IMG/VR virus record: IMGVR_UViG_3300030333_007801
Span: 1 to 25,378 of that record
Source of the DNA: a virus
Reading direction: 5' to 3' (one strand)
DNA: 25,378 nucleotides
Shown here in pieces: positions 9,001 to 16,698 of the stretch (positions are counted from its first letter, which is position 1; each line of letters begins with the position of its first letter). The notes under the pieces are model-generated. The model did no database searches, was not told the DNA's origin, and worked only from the letters and a program-made list of their open reading frames with translations. The translations under genes and the position numbers were made by a program.

Positions 9001-12000
9001 TTATATTATAATTTAACTCCAATAAACAAATTATTAAATTCTTCACTTAAAACTGAGATTATTAGAGATACTGAAAATATTAATAATTCCAATTCTGCTA
9101 CTTTATTCTCCAATCCATTATCAGGAAATAAAACTATAGTAGGAGTTGGATCTACTACATTTTCTTTTATATCACCCATTATTCCTCAAAAATTAGAATA
9201 TACATCATCAGATGGTGTATTTTCTTATGTTACTAATTCTAAAAATGCAGAAGGTCCAATTGCTAGTGTTGGAGTAGAAAATCAAGGATTCGAATATAAA
9301 TCTCTTCCAGGAATTAGCACTATAATTTCATCTAAAGGAAATAATGCAATTTTAGAAACAAAGGCTCCTACAGTAGGAAGAATAAGTCAATTAATGATTC
9401 AAGATATTGGATTTGATTATTCTGTAGATAAAACTCTTAGACCTGAATCTAATATACCACAATTAATTAAATTAGATCTACTTACTTCTTTAGAAAGTAT
9501 TGGAATTAGTTCAGTTGGAAAAAATTACTTAGAATCTCCAGGTTTGGTTCTTTTGGATGGATTGACTAATAAGGTAGTTGATGATGTTGATTTAAATTAT
9601 GAATTAGGAGATACTCAAGTTAGTATTTTAAAAAATAGTAAAACTTTGAATAATGTTACTCCTAAGATTATTCCTACTAGCAATTCTAATGGATATACTA
9701 TTAATAGTATAGATTATGATGAAGGAAATAAAAATGTAACATTGACAATTGGAGCAAGTTTTAGTGATGCTGCTGATTACCCATTTGAAGTGGGTAAGAA
9801 AGTAATGATTGAAGGAGTTAGTGTTGGAGTTGGAAGTACTGGTAAGGGTTATAATAGTGAGAATTATGATTATACTCTATTTGAGATTTTAGCAACAGAT
9901 CCTAATATTGGAGGAACTTTAGGAACAGTAAGATATAATTTATCTAATATTATTTCAGATGGTCAAATTCCTGGAACATTCCAATCCAATATTTCATCTG
10001 CAAAAATAATAGCTGAAAAAGATTTCCCAATTTTCGATATTAAATTAAAAGTTGATGAATTTGAAAAAGGAGAAGATGTTGTATCTGGTTCTAAACGTGG
10101 ATCTTTACAATCTTGGAATAATTCTTATGGATATCTTAGGGTATCTTCAACTCAAGATTTTGCTATAGGAGAATCTTTTGTAGGAGAATCTTCTGGTACT
10201 CAAGGAACCATAACAGAAGTTTTAGTAGACAATTCTTTATATGATATCGGTTCTTCTTCTATAGTGAAAGAAGGATTCCAGAAAAATACTGGATTTTTAA
10301 ATAATGATTTGCAAAGAGTTATTGATAGTGATTATTATCAATATTTCTCATATTCACTAAAATCTGAATGTGAGTTTGAAAAGTGGAAAGAGGCTGTATC
10401 TACTTTAAATCATACAGCAGGATTTAAAAAATTTAGTGATTTAATTATTAAAAATAGCGCAGAAGTAGGAATTACTTCTGTTCAGACTGAAAGTACATTT
10501 GAAGTAATAAATGATTTAATTTCTATAATGGATTTGAATACAGTATTTGATTTTGATTTAGCAAGAGAAAAAACATTAACAATAGGTTCTCAAATAATTT
10601 CTGATGAAATAGTTTTTGATACTAAAATTTTACAAGATTATAGTGAGTCTATAGGTAATAGAGTTTTGACTGTTGATGATATTAGTGGAGATTTTAATAA
10701 TAATGCTAGAACAGATGCATTTATGTCTGTTGATAGTTTCACTTTAGCAAGCGTAAGATATAGAAAATATATTACTTTTATTAGAGATAAGAGATATACT
10801 AAAGAAAGACAAATACTCTTAGTATCTGCTCTTCATGATGATAGTGGTAATATCTTCCTAAACCAATATGGTAGAGTTGAAACTAACACTGACCTTGGTG
10901 AATTTGGTGGGGATTTAGGTTCCTATGACATGGATATTGCTGGTGATGATGGAAGATTACTCTTCTATCCTAAGAAGTTTAAATTCAATAATTATGATGT
11001 TTCTAATGTTGCATTTAATATTTCTGACAGTGTTGCTGGTGTAGGTTCTACTGGATTAGGTGGTATTGTTAATATTACAAGTAGTACTACAACTATACCT
11101 TTAGGAATTACTACACAACATAGTATTGTTTCTTTTGCTACCACTTACAGAGGATCTAAGGTATTAGTATCTTATGCTGCTAGTGATGCTTCATATTGGG
11201 AGCATGATGAAATAACTTTGGTTCATGATGGAACTAATGTAGATATGATTGAGTATGGGCAGTTATCTACAGGTGATGTTGGTAGTGCTTCTGGAGAACC
11301 TGGTCTTGGAACTTATAGTGCTTATATTGCTGGATCTAGAGTTCATTTAGATCTTCATCCTACAGTATCCACTGCAAGTACATATGTTGCTAATACTGTG
11401 CATGTAGATTTTGGAAATGCATCATCTGCTGGAGTTGGCACTACATCATTAAATACTGCTAATTTAGATTCCAGATATACTTCTATATCTGCCAGTGGTT
11501 CTCCATCTGCTACTGCAGTGGCACAATATGAAACTGAAACATTTAATGGTGCTTATTATGTTGTATGTGTAGAAGATACTACTAATAGTCATTATCAAAT
11601 ATCAGAAGTTATAGTAGTAGATGATGGAACAACTCCATATGTTACTGAATATGCTATTAACCAAACTGTCACTAATTTAGGTGATTTTAGTGCTGCTATT
11701 TCTGGAGATTATACTACTTTAACATTTACTCCTATAGCAAGTGCTGCTGTTCAGGTTAGAGTATTCCAAGCTGCTTTAAGATTGGTTGATGAGGCAAATG
11801 AGGTTAATGAGATAGATTTAACTAATGCTACCATTGATACTGGATTTGGTGCTTATACTGCTACTGAGACTGATGTTAAGAGAGCATTTGAACTTAAGCA
11901 TAGACAACTACCAATCTTTAAGAGGGACTTTGTAGGAAGTGCTTCTACCACAGTTAGTTTGGCTGAAGATACAATTAGATTACCAGATCATTACTTTGTT

Positions 12001-15000
12001 ACTGGAGAGGAATTATCTTACAGATATACTGGATCTGGTACTACTTCTGCTATTGAGATTGCATCACAAGCTATACCTGGATATGGTACTACAGATAAAA
12101 TGCCTTCTACTGTATATGCAGTTAAAGTAGATGATTCTACTCTTAGACTTGCTACTTCTGCAGAGAATGCATTAAAGACTAATCCTACTTATTTGGATAT
12201 TACTGCAGTTGGAGTTGGAACTTCTCATTCATTTACTTCTAAAAAGCAAAACTCAAGATGTATATTAAGTATTGATAATGTGGTTCAATCTCCAATAGTT
12301 GCTACTGCTGTAACTACTACTATTACTGCTGATGTATCTGCTACTACAGATAAGATTAAACTATCAGGAATAACGTCTATTACTGGTGGTGATATGTTGA
12401 AGATTGGTGATGAGATTATGAAGGTGGATTCTGTTGGATTAGGTGCTACCAACGTTCTATTAGTAACTAGACCTTGGATGGGAACACAATCAGGTGTTCA
12501 TAGTGATGGAACTTTAATTACTAAGGTGGAAGGAAATTATAATATTGTAGATAGCACTGTTAACTTCTTTACTGCTCCTGTAGGATTAACTCCATTATCA
12601 ACTACTACTAATGAACCAGATGAAAGGGATTGGGTTGGTATTGCAACTCATTCATCTTTTAATGGCAGATCCTTTATGAGATCTGGTATTACTGGTAGTG
12701 CTGATGAACCTTATGCTGGTAACTATATTTTTGATGATATTTCTTCTAATTTTACTGGATTGACTACTCAGTTTACTCTTACATCTGGTGGAAGTAATAT
12801 AGCAGGATTCTCAACAAATAATGCTCTTATATTAGTCAATCAAGTACCACAAGGACCACAAAGATATACTGGTGGTGTATCTATTGCTGGAGATTATACT
12901 TTAACAGAAAGTGCAGGAATTACCAGTGTTCAATTTACAGGATCTATTTCATCTGTATCTTATGATCCTAATACTGCAAATGTTCCTCTTGGTGGTGTTA
13001 TTGTTTCTGTTGGTTCTACAGAAGGTTTAGGATATCAACCATTGGTTGCTGCAGGTGGTACTGCTATAGTATCTGGTTTGGGTACTATTAGTTCTATTAG
13101 TATAGGTAATAGTGGTTCTGGTTATAGAACTGGTATTCAGACAGTAGTTAACGTAGGTGTTCAAACCTTAAGTACAGGAGCACCTAATATTGAGTTTATT
13201 GGTACTGCTGCTATAAGTGGTGGTAATATTGTAAGTATTGCTATTACCAATCCTGGTACTGGTTATACATCAACTAATCCTCCATCAGTTGTAATAGATG
13301 AGCCATTATCTTATGATAATATGCCTCTATTCTATTCTTCAAATCAATCTGGGGTAGGATCAGAAGCAAGAGCAAATATAGTTGTTGGATTGGGTGGTAG
13401 TGTAATTGATTTTGAAATTACCAATCAAGGATATGGTTATGGTGAAACTCAGAAGTTAACTATAGGTGTAGGTGGTACTGTAGGTATTCCAACTGCAGGT
13501 GCTGCAGAATTTAGAGAATTCCAACTCACAGTTAATGAAACTGTAAGTGATAGTTTTGCTGGATGGACAGTTGGAGACTTTCAAGTTTTAGATCCTTTAG
13601 ACTCATTGTTTGATGGAAAGACAATTTCATTTGCATTAAACCTTAATGGAACACAGCAAACTATTCAATCTAAACCAGGTTCAAATATAGATGTTGAAGT
13701 TCTTTTATTAGTATTCATTAATGATATTCTTCAAGTTCCTGGAGATGGATATGAATTTAAGGGTGGTAGTTTCATTACCTTTAAAGAAGCACCTAAGTCA
13801 GGAGATACTTCTAAGATTTTATTTTATAGAGGAACTGGTTCTGTTGATGTTACTAATGTTGATATATTAGAAACAGTTAAAGCAGGTGATGAATTAAAAT
13901 TATATGACCAATCTATTGGGTTAGAAGAAAATAGAAGAACAGTAACTACTATTAATTCTTCAGATAGTTTAGATACAAATATCTATCCTGGTCCAGGAAT
14001 TACTACTAATGAAACATTCCAAAGATCTGTTACATGGTTTAGACAAACTCAAGATAAATTTATAGATGGAGAAGCTGTTACTAAGGATAGACCTCATTAT
14101 GAACCATTGATATATCCTAATACTAATATTATTCAATCAGTTGGTGTAGGATCTACTGTTATCTTTGTTTCAAATATAAGAACTTTCTTTGATAGTTCAA
14201 AGGAAAATTATACTGGTCAAAATGACATTAGAATCATTTCTCAAGACAGTATAGTTGGAGCATCTGCTACTGCCTTTGTTTCTGCTGCTGGAACTGTAAC
14301 TTCATTTGATATTACCAATCCTGGTGTTGGATATACAATAGCACCAACAGTTTCTATTACTACACCTGTAGGATATACTACTTCTCAGGGTGCTAGAGCA
14401 ACTGCTACTATAAGTGGAGTTGGAACTGTAAATGCTATTACAGTTTCTTATGGAGGAACTACAACTGGACTTGCATATACTAATACTGCTGCTCCTTCAG
14501 TTCTCATAGGAGAACCTAAGTTAGCAACTGCAATCGAGACTATTGAAAATGTATCTTATTCTGGTGATTTTGGTATTATATCTGGTATTTCAACTACTTC
14601 AGTTGGAGTAGCATCTACTGGTATTGTATTTGATTTACTTCTTCCTAAGGAGTCATTATTTAGAAATGCTGCTACTGTAGGAAGTGCTCTTACTGTAAGT
14701 GGAATTTCAACTGGATACTACTTCACAGTCTTTAATTCTAATGTAGGTGCTTCAGTAACTTCTTTATATCAAGATGGAACTGTGGTTGGTATAGGAACTT
14801 CCTTCTTAGATAATGTCTATGAGGTTGCTCAAGTTTCTATAGCTCAAACTATGGGTATAGGAATTGGATTAACATATGTTGCACAAGTAACAGTTAGTGT
14901 TCAGGATTATAATGGATTAACTGGACTTGGATATAGTGAGTTTTTTGGTGAATATAGTTGGGGAAGAATTGTCACAGCTCCTAGAGGATCTGCAAGGACA

Positions 15001-15102
15001 TTTACTTCATATGCTGGAAATAGTGATGGATTATCTGGAATAACTACTTCACCAATAATTGAAAGAGTTAATCCTTTAAGATACGTAAATTATAACACAT
15101 AA
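3076..15102 (+). CDS. Giant baseplate wedge protein in the gp7 position (4008 aa)
   Basis: This intact frame of 4008 codons is about four times the length of T4 gp7 (1032 aa), whose place in the gene order it fills. Residues 1-65 hold a wedge-type motif (LPDFIRADFPLAGDFLAQYY). Residues 155-245 hold the module with FYSSKGTDQSFEILFRALYG seen at the N-termini of phage wedge proteins. Long beta-rich repeats follow: GSGY-type units (about 710-780, 980-1150, 2060-2165, 3335-3465, 3728-3815) and HG-xTG units ending in TIKL. Residues 1175-1345 form a YHYH-like domain with SYDGCPIYGPYGY. Conserved marine-phage segments appear near 2415-2460 (WKEAVSTLNHTAGFKKFSDL), 2525-2660 and 3565-3710. The C-terminus contains FFGEYSWGRI. 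An AGGAAA lies 17 bases from the ATG, too far to be a good SD. I infer a gp7-like scaffold enlarged with exposed modules; host contact is possible but unproven. Confidence 0.85.
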   Translation: MSENTRVKISSVVKNQLPDFIRADFPLAGDFLAQYYTAIENQGSTLDILQNIDEYIKVDELVNLVDSTTLSGYVGITDNVIDVESTTGFPDTYGLIQINDEIITYTGITTNSFTGCSRGFSGITSYRSLNKPDELVFSQSGIATHSSGTSVSNLSIRFLQQFFKKVKKQITPGFEERPLSADVDKRLFVKQSKDFYSSKGTDQSFEILFRALYGKDVEVIKPSDYLFIPSDAEYKVSKQLVVESIDGDPMDLINRNIFQDPVYGFEKANGAISDIEKIVRGDKAYYRLSLDYDQSLDKVSGDFSIHPNTKLVDGVSVGSTVLTVDSTVGFGTTGVLIANYIDGSSSTINYTSKSLTQFYGCSGVDKNISPKHDLRLDAFAYGYSGIGTADVVKVRVTGVLSDLIPEFNTTYYNEEGSIIEPKGLGLISKSEVTKNLFTNISVTYSIESIELIDSSNFTYKLNLFDDHNFVAGDNALINDVSCSIISLVSSKEVLIKGSGELNPNISYRIQRLLSKANLSNYPEANIYTTNVQNSYLTPGIDGNDVYIASPSLPSYFDDALDIRETDLLFSGSFTDDTEISITNHGLITGEKVTYVPGDGDNKLDLSGGEYFVKKVDINTIKLSKSSANISNEIYSTFSGTVTNNKFELTLFSEKSIQSQKLIRKIKDPVSSLINQSTPRGKTGILVNGVEILNYKSNDVVSYGPIQDISVTSGGSNYDVINPPILAITDGVGVGASAYCEVQGSIEKIDIVDEGFDYISTPTLKISGGNGSGCIAYANLIQKDHSLTFDSTETGGYVNLTNNTIGFSTYHKFRDGELVTYITDTQTAIAGLSTDAPYFCSIKDATTVSLHANYLDAIAGVSSISITGYGEGIQELKCAIKKRVIGSIGIGNSGSGYTNRLTSTTSSGINTATNIINIPNHGYKTGELIRYDNKTTPIIGLTTLTDYYVTEVDGGSFKLSAVGVGSTPASFFLRNKNYIELLSGGEGINEFNYPPISVTVTGNIGVSTLSGQDFSASLRPVVRGSIKSVYVANGGVGYGSSDIINYNRQPTFEAKSGKNAQLIPIITVDGKLSEVIVLNSGTEYNSPPNLKMEGTGKGTVIIPILKNGSIDSVKIVNAGVGHTSSDASITVTSNGDGANFYANTKTWTINSVERLIQNDQITTDDGVVSAGLNDEYGLQYSHLYAPRKLRQSVYIKKSIGDKEVFVPDLSLENDIEQVSVSHSPIIGWSYDGCPIYGPYGYTNSSGGPIKILESGYSPSISSERPNPLTSNGEKIYSEGFFVEDYTYSDDKDLDEHNGRFCKTPEFPNGVYAYFALINPTINDDEGAFKNYRKPQFPYFIGNSYKYQSIDYNFDYRSNQDIVDLNTTNLVRNTTPYNFLLNDTSYDFVLNPSNIHRQRTYITSTTAGKIQSVGVNTGGSQYKVGDEVVFEDVGSSGYGSKSIVNFIKGKTVNQVSVAYTEFSNVEFILGNYSGQYVGYTTNPHNFYHNEISYISGLSTSGLKNNSLIKIGITTNTFKLFDAVNASSSTGIVTYFNLEGNIRPPYIKENDVLGIGTEQVKVLNVDIESSRVRVIREWNSTSGTAHTASSRVEQKPRSIVFNATPKLENSNLKLNRELYFNPSESVGLGTTSGVGIGSTLVFSNPGVGLTELFIPTKSLYFKDHGLLTGDALTYSTNAGAAVSVSTDGIDGFALTQGQTVYAAKISNDLIGIATARVGLGSTGTFVGINSTTTESTLYFIGVGTGIYHSLKTNYENSLVGSLSRSLVTVSTASTHGLKPKDDVELTIQPGITTTVKVAYNDYNRRLVIDPRTFGSGDVSVGNNTITISRHGYSNGQKVIHTATTSSGGLVDNGIYYVSLVDKNTIKLCNTYYDSIHVEPKAIDITSASAGTISPINPPIKLERNLKIYFDLSDSSLSFVDGGVSYSAFDFNLYTDPNLTNIFSTSGETDDFNVVRTGVVGVDANANLTVKNVKEINNTLYYNLTPINKLLNSSLKTEIIRDTENINNSNSATLFSNPLSGNKTIVGVGSTTFSFISPIIPQKLEYTSSDGVFSYVTNSKNAEGPIASVGVENQGFEYKSLPGISTIISSKGNNAILETKAPTVGRISQLMIQDIGFDYSVDKTLRPESNIPQLIKLDLLTSLESIGISSVGKNYLESPGLVLLDGLTNKVVDDVDLNYELGDTQVSILKNSKTLNNVTPKIIPTSNSNGYTINSIDYDEGNKNVTLTIGASFSDAADYPFEVGKKVMIEGVSVGVGSTGKGYNSENYDYTLFEILATDPNIGGTLGTVRYNLSNIISDGQIPGTFQSNISSAKIIAEKDFPIFDIKLKVDEFEKGEDVVSGSKRGSLQSWNNSYGYLRVSSTQDFAIGESFVGESSGTQGTITEVLVDNSLYDIGSSSIVKEGFQKNTGFLNNDLQRVIDSDYYQYFSYSLKSECEFEKWKEAVSTLNHTAGFKKFSDLIIKNSAEVGITSVQTESTFEVINDLISIMDLNTVFDFDLAREKTLTIGSQIISDEIVFDTKILQDYSESIGNRVLTVDDISGDFNNNARTDAFMSVDSFTLASVRYRKYITFIRDKRYTKERQILLVSALHDDSGNIFLNQYGRVETNTDLGEFGGDLGSYDMDIAGDDGRLLFYPKKFKFNNYDVSNVAFNISDSVAGVGSTGLGGIVNITSSTTTIPLGITTQHSIVSFATTYRGSKVLVSYAASDASYWEHDEITLVHDGTNVDMIEYGQLSTGDVGSASGEPGLGTYSAYIAGSRVHLDLHPTVSTASTYVANTVHVDFGNASSAGVGTTSLNTANLDSRYTSISASGSPSATAVAQYETETFNGAYYVVCVEDTTNSHYQISEVIVVDDGTTPYVTEYAINQTVTNLGDFSAAISGDYTTLTFTPIASAAVQVRVFQAALRLVDEANEVNEIDLTNATIDTGFGAYTATETDVKRAFELKHRQLPIFKRDFVGSASTTVSLAEDTIRLPDHYFVTGEELSYRYTGSGTTSAIEIASQAIPGYGTTDKMPSTVYAVKVDDSTLRLATSAENALKTNPTYLDITAVGVGTSHSFTSKKQNSRCILSIDNVVQSPIVATAVTTTITADVSATTDKIKLSGITSITGGDMLKIGDEIMKVDSVGLGATNVLLVTRPWMGTQSGVHSDGTLITKVEGNYNIVDSTVNFFTAPVGLTPLSTTTNEPDERDWVGIATHSSFNGRSFMRSGITGSADEPYAGNYIFDDISSNFTGLTTQFTLTSGGSNIAGFSTNNALILVNQVPQGPQRYTGGVSIAGDYTLTESAGITSVQFTGSISSVSYDPNTANVPLGGVIVSVGSTEGLGYQPLVAAGGTAIVSGLGTISSISIGNSGSGYRTGIQTVVNVGVQTLSTGAPNIEFIGTAAISGGNIVSIAITNPGTGYTSTNPPSVVIDEPLSYDNMPLFYSSNQSGVGSEARANIVVGLGGSVIDFEITNQGYGYGETQKLTIGVGGTVGIPTAGAAEFREFQLTVNETVSDSFAGWTVGDFQVLDPLDSLFDGKTISFALNLNGTQQTIQSKPGSNIDVEVLLLVFINDILQVPGDGYEFKGGSFITFKEAPKSGDTSKILFYRGTGSVDVTNVDILETVKAGDELKLYDQSIGLEENRRTVTTINSSDSLDTNIYPGPGITTNETFQRSVTWFRQTQDKFIDGEAVTKDRPHYEPLIYPNTNIIQSVGVGSTVIFVSNIRTFFDSSKENYTGQNDIRIISQDSIVGASATAFVSAAGTVTSFDITNPGVGYTIAPTVSITTPVGYTTSQGARATATISGVGTVNAITVSYGGTTTGLAYTNTAAPSVLIGEPKLATAIETIENVSYSGDFGIISGISTTSVGVASTGIVFDLLLPKESLFRNAATVGSALTVSGISTGYYFTVFNSNVGASVTSLYQDGTVVGIGTSFLDNVYEVAQVSIAQTMGIGIGLTYVAQVTVSVQDYNGLTGLGYSEFFGEYSWGRIVTAPRGSARTFTSYAGNSDGLSGITTSPIIERVNPLRYVNYNT
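5203..6500 (+). repeat. Tandem GSGY-type and HG-xTG-type protein repeats in the giant gene
   Basis: Units of roughly 30-40 residues follow the pattern: small turn, G-G/S-x-Y, x5-7, P-x-L/V, beta strand, G-x-G-x-G-A. Examples are VTSGGSNYDVINPPI at 5203, IVDEGFDYISTPTLKISGG near 5323, VANGGVGYGSSDI near 6160, VLNSGTEYNSPPNLKMEG near 6301 and VNAGVGHTSSDASITV near 6418. HG-xTG units (NHGYKTGELI near 5830) are interleaved with them. Further copies occur at 7291-7440, 9250-9560, 13081-13470 and 14260-14515. The DNA copies are diverged, so this is an old protein-level repeat rather than a recent tandem duplication. Stacked beta folds are likely. Confidence 0.7.
6600..7110 (+). other. YHYH-like domain within the 4008-aa protein
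   Basis: Residues about 1175-1345 contain IIGWSYDGCPIYGPYGY and, later, FCKTPEFPNGVYAYFAL and FPYFIGNSY, the hallmark segments of YHYH domains carried by marine T4-like phage structural proteins. The tetrapeptide that names the family normally stands just before the DG-PIYG motif; here that place reads VSVSHSP, so the signature itself seems degenerate. The family's biochemical role is unknown to me. Its position in the middle of a beta-repeat scaffold suggests an exposed module. Confidence 0.65.
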
Positions 15103-15105
15103 ATA
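15098..15105 (+). promoter_or_regulatory. T4-type late promoter for gp8, overlapping a stop codon
   Basis: CATAAATA followed by AC repeats the gp25 promoter core exactly. It lies across the last codons of the 4008-aa gene: its TAA (15100-15102) is the stop. It ends 18 bases before the gp8 ATG. It would let gp8 and the genes after it be transcribed without reading through 12 kb of the giant gene. Confidence 0.75.
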
Positions 15106-15123
15106 ACTAAAAAAATAGTAAAA

Positions 15124-16692
15124 ATGTCAGCCATTATAACTGATCAACTAAGAATATTGAATGCTAAGAATTTTGTCTCAGCAGCAACTTCTACTGTTAA
15201 TTCATATTATTCTTTTGTTGGTTTACCTAATGCTACTAATTATTCTTCTACTTGGAACTCTAATCCTCCAGCTCCTAAGGATAGTTTTGAGCAAGAAGAT
15301 GATTATTGGGATACTATGATTGCATTGAAGAAAATTACTTCTTCTGATGTGCGTAGAGTGGTTACTAAAAATACTTGGACTTCGGGTATAACTTATGATA
15401 TGTATCGTGGAGATATTAGTAGAACAAATACAGCAAAACCATCTGGCGCAACTAATCTATATTCATCAAAATATTTCGTAGTAAATGAAGATTTTAAAGT
15501 TTATATTTGTTTGCAAAATGGAACTGACCCAGAAAATACTTCAGGAAGACCGTCACTAGATCAACCTACATTTACAGATTTAGAACCTAAAACAGCTGGT
15601 GATAGTGGTGATGGTTATATATGGAAATATCTTTATACTATCAAACCAAGTGATATTGCAAAATTTGATTCTACTAATTTTATGCCTGTTCCTAGTGATT
15701 GGGAAACAAGTACAGATAATTCTGCAGTAAGAGATAATGCATCTAGTAGTGGTCAATTAAAAATTGCCACTATTATTAATAGAGGATCTGGTATAGGAAC
15801 TGCTAATAGAACTTATACTGGAGTTCCAGTGAATGGAGATGGATCTGGAGCAGAGGCAACTATAGTTATTAATAATGATGCTAAAGTAGAGTCTATTAAT
15901 ATAGCAAAAGGTGGATCTGGATATACCTATGGAACTATAGACTTAGTTTCTGGTGGGGTTCCTGTAGGAACTACTACACCAGTATTTAATGTCATCATAC
16001 CTCCTCAAGGTGGACATGGAGCAGATATTTATAGAGAGTTAGGAGCTACTAATGTTTTAGTTTATTCTAAGATTGAAAATGACACAGAAAATCCAGATTT
16101 TATAACAGGAAACCAAATTGCTAGAATTGGAGTTGTAGAAAATCCTCAAGCCTTTGATTCAACTGCTAATTTAACTCTTTCTAAAGCTAGCTCTCTTTAT
16201 GCTTTAAAATTAATAGGAGCAGGTTACACTACTGCTACTTTTGATTTAGATGGTCAAGTAACTCAAACTGTAGGAGTAGGTTCTACTGCTGTAGGAAGAG
16301 TTGTTTCTTATGATCAAACAACAGGAGTTCTTAAATATTGGCAAGATAAAAGTTTAGTTGGATTTAATAGTGATGGATCTTTGAAAACTGATCCTACTTA
16401 TGGATATGCATTACATCCATTTACAGCAAATCCTGCTACTGGAGGAAATGTAAATATTGCTAGTAATGAGGGTACTTTAGGAATAGATACTAATTTTGGA
16501 ACATCAGGTAGTCCTGGTATAAGTACCATAATAAATAATAGAACATATTACCTTGGACAGAGTTTTACTCAAGGAGTTTCTAATCCTGAAGTTAAAAAAT
16601 ACTCTGGAAATATAATATATGTTGACAACAGACCATCTATTACCAGGTCTGCTAATCAAAGAGAAGATATCAAAGTCATTTTGCAATTCTAA
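15124..16692 (+). CDS. 8: Baseplate wedge subunit gp8, enlarged form
   Basis: The 522 residues compare with 334 in T4 gp8. The N-terminal 195 residues carry the gp8 pattern: DYWDTMIALKKITSSDVRRV (about 59-78), NTWTSGITYDMYRGD, YSSKYFVVNEDFKVYICLQN and GDGYIWKYLYTIKPSDIAKF. From about 214 to 290 there is an insert of GSGY-type repeats (INRGSGIG..., KGGSGYTYG), then PPQGGHGADIYRELGA near 293-308 and a C-terminal end SANQREDIKVILQF. In T4, gp8 dimers join the gp7 and gp10 parts of the wedge, which fits a gene between two giant neighbours. It starts 18 bases after its own late promoter box without a Shine-Dalgarno site. The repeat insert explains most of the extra length. Confidence 0.9.
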   Translation: MSAIITDQLRILNAKNFVSAATSTVNSYYSFVGLPNATNYSSTWNSNPPAPKDSFEQEDDYWDTMIALKKITSSDVRRVVTKNTWTSGITYDMYRGDISRTNTAKPSGATNLYSSKYFVVNEDFKVYICLQNGTDPENTSGRPSLDQPTFTDLEPKTAGDSGDGYIWKYLYTIKPSDIAKFDSTNFMPVPSDWETSTDNSAVRDNASSSGQLKIATIINRGSGIGTANRTYTGVPVNGDGSGAEATIVINNDAKVESINIAKGGSGYTYGTIDLVSGGVPVGTTTPVFNVIIPPQGGHGADIYRELGATNVLVYSKIENDTENPDFITGNQIARIGVVENPQAFDSTANLTLSKASSLYALKLIGAGYTTATFDLDGQVTQTVGVGSTAVGRVVSYDQTTGVLKYWQDKSLVGFNSDGSLKTDPTYGYALHPFTANPATGGNVNIASNEGTLGIDTNFGTSGSPGISTIINNRTYYLGQSFTQGVSNPEVKKYSGNIIYVDNRPSITRSANQREDIKVILQF

Positions 16693-16698
16693 AGACTC

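Noticed and set aside
11939-12130. 63-codon plus-strand frame inside the giant gene
   Set aside because: It is a Leu-rich out-of-frame shadow of the GCT/ACT/TTA-rich main frame, without a start site.
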